A stretch of DNA of 64,000 nucleotides from Marinobacter mangrovi (GTDB taxonomy: Bacteria > Pseudomonadota > Gammaproteobacteria > Pseudomonadales > Oleiphilaceae): assembly GCF_016798325.1 (NCBI RefSeq), contig NZ_JAERVO010000001.1:186001-250000 (forward strand), in the 5' to 3' direction. Of this stretch, positions 57,997 to 64,000 are shown piece by piece. Numbering within the stretch: position 1 is the stretch's first letter; every line of letters begins with the position of its first letter. The position numbers were made by a program, and so were the translations under genes. The notes beneath the pieces are model-generated. The model ran no database searches, was not told the origin of the DNA, and saw only the letters and a program-made list of their open reading frames with translations.

Positions 57997-59347
57997 CCGC
58001 CTCAACCGACTCCAGGATTACTTGCCACCACAGATCGAACCGGAGCTGTCCGGGCGCCTGACCCGTATGGTCGGGCTGACGCTGGAGTGCGTCGGCTGCC
58101 CGATGGTGGTGGGCGATCGCTGCGTGATCCAGGGGCAGGGTATTGGCAGTGTTGAGGCGGAAGTGGTCGGTTTCGAGGATGACCGCGTCTACCTGATGCC
58201 GTTGACCGCCATCGAGGGGCTGCGGCCCGGCGCTCGCGTTGTGCCGCTGTCTTCGGCGAGCCGGGTGCCGGTGGGACCTGAGCTACTGGGTCGGGTGATC
58301 AATGGCTCCGGCGTGCCGCTGGACGGTGGCGGTCCCCTGCGGGCCGAAGCCCAGGTGGGCCTGGCCGGTGAAATCATCAACCCCCTGCACCGTGCGCCGG
58401 TCCGTCAGAGCCTGGACGTCGGGATTCGAGCCATCAATTCACTGCTGACGGTCGGCCAGGGCCAGCGCCTGGGGCTGTTCGCCGGTAGTGGTGTGGGCAA
58501 GAGTATGCTGTTGGGCATGATGACCCGGTTCACCGACGCGGACATCACCGTCGTCGGCCTGATCGGCGAACGGGGCCGAGAGGTGAAGGAATTCATCGAA
58601 GACATCCTCGGCGATGAGGGGCTGGCCCGTTCCGTGGTCGTGGCCTCACCGGCGGACGATTCGCCGCTGATGCGCTTGCGCGCCGCCATGCTCACCACGC
58701 GCATCGCCGAGTATTTCCGTGACCGGGGCAAACGCGTCCTGCTGTTGATGGACTCGCTGACCCGTTACGCCCAGGCCCAGCGGGAGATTGCGCTGGCAGT
58801 CGGCGAGCCACCAGCGACCAAGGGTTATCCGCCGTCGGTCTTTGCCAAACTGCCCCAATTGGTGGAACGTACGGGTAACGGCAAGCCCGGTGGCGGGTCG
58901 ATTACCGCGTTCTACACGGTCCTGACCGAAGGCGATGACCAGCAGGATCCGATAGCCGACGCGGCCCGGGCGATCCTGGACGGCCACATTGTGCTGTCCC
59001 GCTCGCTGGCGGAAGAGGGGCATTATCCGGCCATTGATGTGGAAGCCTCGGTCAGCCGGGTCATGCCCCAGGTGACAGCCAACGAGCATTTCCGCAAGGC
59101 CCAGGAATTCAAGCAGGTATTCGCCCGGTACCAGCAGGCGCGGGATCTGATCAGCGTCGGCGCCTACGTCAGAGGGTCCGATCCGGAGACCGATTACGCC
59201 ATCGAACGCATCGACGACATGCGTGCCTTCCTGCGCCAGGGGCTGAAAGAGAGCGCGCCCTACCAGGCCAGCGTTGACCGGTTGCAGGAGGTGCTGCCCA
59301 ATCGTAAGAACCGGGCGCCGGAACCGCCGCAGCAGGGTAACGTATGA
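57971..59347 (+). CDS. fliI: flagellar export ATPase FliI
   Basis: A 458-aa F1-beta-like ATPase. Walker [13 protein letters not shown], Walker B region [21 protein letters not shown], and [18 protein letters not shown] are present. It energises export of flagellar subunits. The first ATG (57971) is directly after GGGGAGG, too close; the GTG two codons later (57977) has the right spacing and may be the true start. Overlaps fliH by about 26 bp and fliJ by 4 bp. Confidence 0.97.
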   Translation: MTVTSTLADRLNRLQDYLPPQIEPELSGRLTRMVGLTLECVGCPMVVGDRCVIQGQGIGSVEAEVVGFEDDRVYLMPLTAIEGLRPGARVVPLSSASRVPVGPELLGRVINGSGVPLDGGGPLRAEAQVGLAGEIINPLHRAPVRQSLDVGIRAINSLLTVGQGQRLGLFAGSGVGKSMLLGMMTRFTDADITVVGLIGERGREVKEFIEDILGDEGLARSVVVASPADDSPLMRLRAAMLTTRIAEYFRDRGKRVLLLMDSLTRYAQAQREIALAVGEPPATKGYPPSVFAKLPQLVERTGNGKPGGGSITAFYTVLTEGDDQQDPIADAARAILDGHIVLSRSLAEEGHYPAIDVEASVSRVMPQVTANEHFRKAQEFKQVFARYQQARDLISVGAYVRGSDPETDYAIERIDDMRAFLRQGLKESAPYQASVDRLQEVLPNRKNRAPEPPQQGNV

Positions 59348-59793
59348 AACCGCGGTCCGAACGGCTAGAAGTGGTCCTGTCGCTGGAGCAGCGCCGCGAG
59401 GACCAGGCGCTGGATGGGCTGAACCGGGCGCGCCAGCACATGCAACAACAACAGCACCAGCTGGATGAGCTGCGCCGCTATCAGGCCGACTACCGGGACC
59501 AGATGCGCCGCGGTCAGCAAGGGGTGGTGTCGGTGACCAAGCTGCAGGGCTGGCAGGCCTTCATTGCCCAGCTCGATCAGGCCATCGTGTCCCAGGAACA
59601 ACAGGTCCGCAAAGCGGTTGAAGCGTTTGAAAAGGCACGGGATGTCTGGCGCGAGGCTTATGAACGTCGCAAGGGGATGGCACGTCACATTGAAGCCTGC
59701 CGGGCCCAGGAACAGCGCCAGCAGGACCTGCGTGACCAGAAACAGGCCGATGAAGCCGCCAACCGAATGCACGCCCGACGCCGTTTGACGTGA
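59344..59793 (+). CDS. fliJ: flagellar export chaperone FliJ
   Basis: A 149-aa two-helix coiled-coil protein ([20 protein letters not shown] ... [16 protein letters not shown] ... [19 protein letters not shown]). FliJ escorts substrates and couples FliI to FlhA, like the gamma subunit of F1. Last gene of the fliEFGHIJ overlap series. Confidence 0.93.
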   Translation: MKPRSERLEVVLSLEQRREDQALDGLNRARQHMQQQQHQLDELRRYQADYRDQMRRGQQGVVSVTKLQGWQAFIAQLDQAIVSQEQQVRKAVEAFEKARDVWREAYERRKGMARHIEACRAQEQRQQDLRDQKQADEAANRMHARRRLT

Positions 59794-59812
59794 TCCGTCG
59801 GGGAATCCACTT

Positions 59813-59840
59813 TAAATTTACGCATGCATTTCGCCGAGTT
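59813..59840 (+). promoter_or_regulatory. possible FliA (sigma28) promoter before the STAS gene
   Basis: TAAA (59813-59816) and GCCGAGTT (59833-59840) are 16 bp apart; the usual pattern is TAAA-N15-GCCGATAA. The spacing and last bases are off by one, so this is only a suggestion. Confidence 0.3.
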
Positions 59841-59998
59841 TTGTCTATCCTCAATCCCGTGGAATAATCAAAAATGAGTTCGGAGACATCCCGGATACTC
59901 GGCGTAAAGGACATACCCGGGGCAGGGCAGCAGACGCCATTCAAAGGTGCCGCGCCCGATTCAGACCCGCTGGCTCAAGCATTGACGGAGGACACCGC

Positions 59999-60304
59999 AT
60001 GGCCATTCACACGCGGCGAAGCGAAGACGGTCGCACGCTGATTATCAGTATCGATGGACGCTTCGACTTCAGTTCCCATCAAAGTTTCCGCGATGCCTAC
60101 GAGCACGATGACCAGGACGTCAGCGATTACGTCATCGACATGTCCGAAACGACCTACCTGGACAGCTCCGCGCTGGGCATGCTCCTGTTATTGCGGGATT
60201 ACGCCGGCGGTGATGCCGGTCGGGTCCGCATCGAAAACTGCAACAGCGACGTAAGACGGATTCTCAGCATTTCCAACTTCGAGCAGCTGTTCTCCATCAA
60301 GTAG
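59999..60304 (+). CDS. STAS-domain anti-sigma-factor antagonist (HsbA/RsbV-like)
   Basis: A 101-aa single-domain protein. LIISIDGRFDFSSHQSFRDAY and the phosphorylation site YLDSSALGMLLLLRDYAG (Ser-56) are typical. Such proteins are controlled by phosphorylation and bind a kinase or anti-sigma factor in the dephosphorylated state. It is 18 bp before the SpoIIE-type phosphatase gene, which should remove its phosphate. In P. aeruginosa the equivalent HsbA binds FlgM. Confidence 0.92.
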   Translation: MAIHTRRSEDGRTLIISIDGRFDFSSHQSFRDAYEHDDQDVSDYVIDMSETTYLDSSALGMLLLLRDYAGGDAGRVRIENCNSDVRRILSISNFEQLFSIK

Positions 60305-60322
60305 ACGGGAAGAGGCGTTACG

Positions 60323-62065
60323 TTGGACGAGGTGCAAACGGACGCGCAGGCGCTGCGCATCCTGATTGCCGATGACAGCGAAAGCGACCGCCTGATTCTC
60401 AGTACCATGGTTCGGCGTCAGGGTCATGACGTCATGACGGCGGCTGACGGTATCGAAGCGGTGGAAGGCTTTCGGCGTTTCCAGCCCCAGATCGTGTTGC
60501 TGGATGTGATGATGCCGCGCATGGATGGAATGGATGCGGCACGCCATATCAAGGCGCTGGCGGGCGAATCGTTGGTGCCTGTCATTTTCCTGACGTCCCT
60601 GTCCGATGCCGATGCCCTGGCCCGCTGTCTGGAGGCCGGTGGCGACGACTTTCTCTCCAAACCGTACAACCGCATCATCATCGAAGCCAAGATCAACGCC
60701 TTTAATCGCATGCGGGTGATGCACCGGACCCTGAGCCAGCAGCGGGACGTGATTCGTGCCCACAACCAGCGACTGGTCAACGAGCAGAATATCGCCAAAC
60801 GGGTGTTCGACAATGTCGCCCACACCGGCTGCCTGGATGCGCCGAATATCCGCTACCATGCCTCACCCATGTCGGTGTTTAACGGCGACATCCTGTATGC
60901 CTGCCCGCGTCCCTCGGGAGGTATGAATATCCTGATCGGGGATTTCACTGGCCACGGCCTGCCGGCGGCCATCGGGGCCATGCCAGTGGCCGAGATTTTC
61001 TACGGCATGACCAGCAAGGGCTTTCTCAGTGGCGATATTCTGCGCGAGATCAACCAGAAGCTGTGGCGCATCATGCCCAAGGACATGTTCTGTTGCGCCG
61101 CCTTTATCGAACTCGACTTCCATCTGGGCAATCTCAGCATCTGGAATGGCGGCCTGCCCTGTGGCTTCCTGCTGCGCCGGGGTGAGACCGTTGAGCGACT
61201 GACCTCCGCTCACCTGCCATTGGGTGTTGTCGCGGCGGAGCGCTTCAGCGTGGATGTGGCCCGTTACAAGGTCGAGGAAGGGGACACGGTCCTGTTTGCC
61301 ACCGATGGTGTTCCCGAAGCCATGAACGCCGAGGGCGAGATGTTCGGGGAAACCCGGCTGGAAGCGGCAGTAGCCGGCACGCCCGACGATCAGTCGGTGC
61401 TGGATGCGGTATTGCGGGCTGTGGCCCGGTTCACCGGCGCCGAGGAATACAGTGATGATCTGACGCTGCTGACCGTCGATGTGGTTCCGCCTGCTGACGT
61501 TGAAGAACTGCCGTTGCGGGTCACCCAGTCGGCCCTGAGCGGGCCGGCCACCTGGTCCTGCGAGTATGAGGTGACCGGCGAAACGCTGGCCCAGTTCAAT
61601 CCGCTGCCGCTGTTGCTGCACATCTGTATGGAGGTGCCCGGTCTGCGCCGGCGGGGCGGCGAGGTGTACACGGTGCTGGCAGAGCTCTATACCAATGCCC
61701 TGGAACATGGGGTGCTGGGGCTGCCGTCCGTATGGAAGAATTCGCCGGAAGGGTTCGGCCAGTATTACGCCGAGCGGGAACGCCGCCTGCGAACGGTGGG
61801 GAACCATGCGGTGCTGTTCCGGCTCGAACACAAGACCGGCCGGAAAGGCGGTGAGTTGCGGGTGGTGTGCCGGGATAGTGGCGTGGGCTTCAACTATACT
61901 GAGCAGACACAAAGGACCGTCCCTGAGGCCGGGTACGCCGGCCGCGGGCTGGCGTTGCTGCGACAGCTGTGTGACTCGCTGACGCACCATGGCACGGGCA
62001 ATGAAGTCGAGGCGGTCTATCGCTGGACGTTCGATCCCGACGAATCGGAACAACACACGGGTTGA
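60323..62065 (+). CDS. response regulator with PP2C/SpoIIE phosphatase and HATPase kinase domains (HsbR-like)
   Basis: A 580-aa protein in three parts: receiver domain (IADDSESDR, LLDVMMPRMDG with phospho-Asp, SKPYN) at about 12-130; SpoIIE PP2C phosphatase (GDFTGHGLPAAIGAMP, FATDGVPEAMN, YSDDLTLL) at about 180-395; C-terminal HATPase_c_2 kinase domain (LAELYTNALEHGVLG, RDSGVGF, GRGLALL). The same order is found in P. aeruginosa HsbR, which can both phosphorylate and dephosphorylate HsbA. It starts with TTG at 60323 after AGAGG. The HPt gene downstream may feed the receiver domain. Confidence 0.92.
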   Translation: MDEVQTDAQALRILIADDSESDRLILSTMVRRQGHDVMTAADGIEAVEGFRRFQPQIVLLDVMMPRMDGMDAARHIKALAGESLVPVIFLTSLSDADALARCLEAGGDDFLSKPYNRIIIEAKINAFNRMRVMHRTLSQQRDVIRAHNQRLVNEQNIAKRVFDNVAHTGCLDAPNIRYHASPMSVFNGDILYACPRPSGGMNILIGDFTGHGLPAAIGAMPVAEIFYGMTSKGFLSGDILREINQKLWRIMPKDMFCCAAFIELDFHLGNLSIWNGGLPCGFLLRRGETVERLTSAHLPLGVVAAERFSVDVARYKVEEGDTVLFATDGVPEAMNAEGEMFGETRLEAAVAGTPDDQSVLDAVLRAVARFTGAEEYSDDLTLLTVDVVPPADVEELPLRVTQSALSGPATWSCEYEVTGETLAQFNPLPLLLHICMEVPGLRRRGGEVYTVLAELYTNALEHGVLGLPSVWKNSPEGFGQYYAERERRLRTVGNHAVLFRLEHKTGRKGGELRVVCRDSGVGFNYTEQTQRTVPEAGYAGRGLALLRQLCDSLTHHGTGNEVEAVYRWTFDPDESEQHTG

Positions 62066-62224
62066 ACCGGGATGACGGAGCAGGCACTGTAGCCGACCTC
62101 CGTTGGCGGCGCGTTCCCGAGGAGGCACGTCCGGGGCATCGTTGAGGGATGCCCGCTGATCCAAGCTGGACAAAGTGATCCGCCCGCCAAGCCGCAGGCC
62201 CGGCCGGATGACAAGGAGACAATC

Positions 62225-62572
62225 ATGAACGACAAGCCACATCTGGACGATGACGCGCTTGCGGAACTTCAGGAGGTTATGGAAGGCGAATTCGACGTGC
62301 TGATCAGGACGTACCTGAGCGACTCGTCGGAACGGTTGAATGCACTGAGATCGGCACTCAGTGACCGTGACGCCGACGCCTTCACCCGATCCGCCCACAG
62401 TTTCAAGGGAAGCTGTATCAACATCGGTGCGCCGCGTCTTGGCGCCTTGTGCGCCGACGCAGAACTGGCGGGCAAGGAAGAACGCATCGATGATGCCCGC
62501 CATGTTCTGGATGATATGCAGAGCGAATTCGCGATCGTCCGCGAGCTGTTGGAACACACCCTGATGCGGTGA
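62225..62572 (+). CDS. HPt phosphotransfer protein
   Basis: A 115-aa helical protein with the HPt signature AHSFKGSCINIGA; His-58 is the phospho-acceptor. It probably passes phosphate between an unlinked hybrid kinase and the receiver domain of the SpoIIE-type protein just upstream (160 bp gap; inference). AAGGAG precedes its ATG. Confidence 0.9.
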   Translation: MNDKPHLDDDALAELQEVMEGEFDVLIRTYLSDSSERLNALRSALSDRDADAFTRSAHSFKGSCINIGAPRLGALCADAELAGKEERIDDARHVLDDMQSEFAIVRELLEHTLMR

Positions 62573-62663
62573 TGCCGGAGACGGTCGATCCGGTCCCCGT
62601 GCCGGCGGCCCGACACCCCTGGGTGGGCGTCACTCAGCCGGCTTATACCCACTCCGTGAAATT

Positions 62664-62679
62664 TGGCACTTTAATTGCT
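62664..62679 (+). promoter_or_regulatory. sigma54 promoter of fliK
   Basis: TGGCACTTTAATTGCT fits the -24/-12 consensus with GG (62665-62666) and GC (62677-62678) 10 bp apart, 50 bp before the fliK ATG. Confidence 0.9.
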
Positions 62680-62728
62680 CCAGTCCCTGCAACACTGTTT
62701 GATTGATGCCTAGCGGCAAGAGGTTGCC

Positions 62729-63994
62729 ATGTCCGGACTGGTGCTTAACCCCGCATCGCCCACACCCGATAAAATGTTGGACCGATCCCCGTCAACTGGA
62801 GACGCCGAGCGTTCCGGAGAAGCGTTCGAGGAAGTCTCTAACCGCGAGCAGTCGCGCCTGGAACAGAAAGAAGCGCAGCAGGAACGGGCCCAGCGCCGGG
62901 CGGAAGACGAGCGCCTGCAGGAAAAACGGGCTGAGCGGGTCGATGCCAAGGAGCGCCAGGAAGAAACCGCCCGCGCGGACAAGGCTGAAGAGCAGAGACG
63001 CTCCGATGACGCCAAGGATGCCAAGGGCAAAGAAGCCGATACCGCCGACGATGACAAGCCGGTCGCGGAAGGCCAGGCCAACAAGACCGAGAAAACGGCG
63101 TCTGAGGATGACAAGGACGGCAAGGATCAGAAAGACGACAAGCGGAAAGACGATGCCGCTGCCCCGATGCTTTTCTCCATGCCGACCAACGTGAAGGTGG
63201 AAACGACCAGGACGGCCGCCGCCGATGGCCCGTCGACCCCTTCGTCCGCTTCACAGAATCCGCTGCAGGGGCTTTCCCTCAAATCGCTGGCCCAGGGGGC
63301 GTCGGGCAACAGCGCTCAGGAGGGGAGCAGTGATGGCCTGGGTGCCGGCAAGTCAGACGCGGTCAGCACGTTGCTGGGTAAGAGCGTTGCCGCGGATGGC
63401 AAGGCCCTGGACTTTTCCGCCCAACTGGGCCGCTTGCAGGGGGACAGCAATGCCCAAACCTCCGTGCCGAATAACGCCACCGGCTTGCAACGGGGGCTGG
63501 ACGGTCGCGAGACCATGGCGCCCCTGAAAAGCTATTCCACCAGCATTGATCTGCCGGTTCAGCACGCCGAGTGGGGCGACAAGATCGCAGGCAAGCTGGC
63601 CTGGCTCACCAGTCAGCGCATGTCCGCTGCGGAAATCCATGTGACCCCGCCGGACATGGGGCCGCTGGAAGTCCGGGTCCAGGTGCACCACGACCAGGCC
63701 CAGGTGACGGTCCATGCCACCCATGCTGCCGTCCGTGACCAGCTGGAACTGAACGGCCACCGTCTGCGTGACATGCTGCAGGAGAACGGACTGAACCTGG
63801 ATCGCTTTGAAGTGTCCGCTGACACGGCGGACCAGGGCGCCCAGCAGCAACTGCAGCAGGAGGATGAGAATGGTGGCAATGGCAGTGGCAGCCTGGCCGG
63901 AGAGGGCGAGGAACTCTCGACCGACGAATCCGGCACGCTTGCCAGCGGTCAGCTTGATCTGAGCTGGCGTGGTGAAGTGGATCTTTACGCCTGA
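62729..63994 (+). CDS. fliK: flagellar hook-length control protein FliK
   Basis: A 421-aa secreted ruler protein. The first 140 residues are extremely charged (Glu, Lys, Asp, Arg) and low-complexity; the middle is Ser/Gly-rich. The C-terminal Flg_hook domain is well conserved: AEIHVTPPDMGPLEVRVQVH, QVTVHATHAAVRDQLELNG, LRDMLQENGLNLDRFEVS. FliK measures hook length and switches export specificity through FlhB. It has its own sigma54 promoter, separate from fliEFGHIJ. Confidence 0.95.
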   Translation: MSGLVLNPASPTPDKMLDRSPSTGDAERSGEAFEEVSNREQSRLEQKEAQQERAQRRAEDERLQEKRAERVDAKERQEETARADKAEEQRRSDDAKDAKGKEADTADDDKPVAEGQANKTEKTASEDDKDGKDQKDDKRKDDAAAPMLFSMPTNVKVETTRTAAADGPSTPSSASQNPLQGLSLKSLAQGASGNSAQEGSSDGLGAGKSDAVSTLLGKSVAADGKALDFSAQLGRLQGDSNAQTSVPNNATGLQRGLDGRETMAPLKSYSTSIDLPVQHAEWGDKIAGKLAWLTSQRMSAAEIHVTPPDMGPLEVRVQVHHDQAQVTVHATHAAVRDQLELNGHRLRDMLQENGLNLDRFEVSADTADQGAQQQLQQEDENGGNGSGSLAGEGEELSTDESGTLASGQLDLSWRGEVDLYA

Positions 63995-64000
63995 CCGTCC

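Noticed and set aside
59874..60044. 57-codon frame overlapping the STAS gene start
   Set aside because: No SD, Pro/Gly-rich random composition, and it runs into the start of a clear STAS gene in another frame.
60863..62557. Long open frame (564 codons) on the minus strand
   Set aside because: It is opposite the SpoIIE-type gene and the HPt gene, both with clear domains; GC-rich third positions create long antisense frames. The same applies to the minus-strand frames at 53785-55395, 23345-24877 and 6468-7640.

Overview
The window looks like an ordinary chromosomal stretch of a GC-rich, motile, aerobic gammaproteobacterium. The gene content (lexA-sulA, fleQ-fleSR-fliEFGHIJ, gspN-C-D, tamAB, DUF1329, FadI/FabG-like fatty-acid genes) most resembles Marinobacter or a close relative in the Pseudomonas/Alteromonas part of the class. 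This placement is inferred from gene content, not from a phylogeny. I see no insertion sequences, prophage, CRISPR arrays, integrases or plasmid functions. Coding density is high and most intergenic gaps are under 300 bp.

Layout. 1-2.8 kb: 5' part of an AraC-type regulator, a structured intergenic region, a response regulator with a degenerate GGDEF domain, and divergent yajQ. 2.8-5.9 kb: AmpG-like permease (no normal start codon at the expected place), alkyltransferase-like protein, SDR reductase, FxsA. 5.9-8.2 kb: groES-groEL with a sigma32-like promoter and a strong terminator. 8.2-12 kb: type II secretion gspN-gspC-gspD. 12-19.7 kb, minus strand: M48 protease, LemA, EAL phosphodiesterase, sodB, purE-purK. 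19.7-22.3 kb: three poorly characterised envelope or coiled-coil proteins. 22.4-22.8 kb: tRNA-Val / tRNA-Asp / tRNA-Val. 23-25.7 kb: EmrA/EmrB-type exporter. 25.7-34.3 kb: lipid metabolism (long FabG-like reductase divergent from a FadI-like thiolase, amidase, a voltage-sensor-like membrane protein, two tandem acyl-CoA dehydrogenase homologues). 34.3-40.6 kb: hemolysin-III/TrhA-like protein, then tamA-tamB. 40.6-46.9 kb: SIMPL protein, a two-gene amidoligase/glutamine-amidotransferase unit, acylphosphatase, lexA-sulA and small conserved proteins. 47.2-48.6 kb: DUF1329 protein. 48.7-64 kb: flagellar regulation and export (fliT-like, fleQ, fleS-fleR, fliE-J), a STAS / SpoIIE-phosphatase response regulator / HPt signalling block, and fliK.

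How the genes work together. The flagellar part is a sigma54 cascade. FleQ is the master enhancer-binding protein. Good -24/-12 promoters are visible in front of fleS, fliE and fliK, and FleR would drive the later ones. The signalling block between fliJ and fliK resembles the P. aeruginosa HsbR-HsbA partner-switch. Several genes relate to cyclic-di-GMP: YajQ, FleQ, an EAL phosphodiesterase and a degenerate GGDEF response regulator. The strongest candidates for something undescribed are: (i) the amidoligase + class-I glutamine amidotransferase pair at 41.6-43.3 kb; (ii) the tandem acyl-CoA dehydrogenases, one of which has lost its catalytic glutamate; (iii) a pore-less voltage-sensor-like protein at 30.4-31.4 kb; (iv) a tandem-hairpin intergenic element at about 0.9 kb with its own terminator; (v) the partner-switch block inside the flagellar operon.
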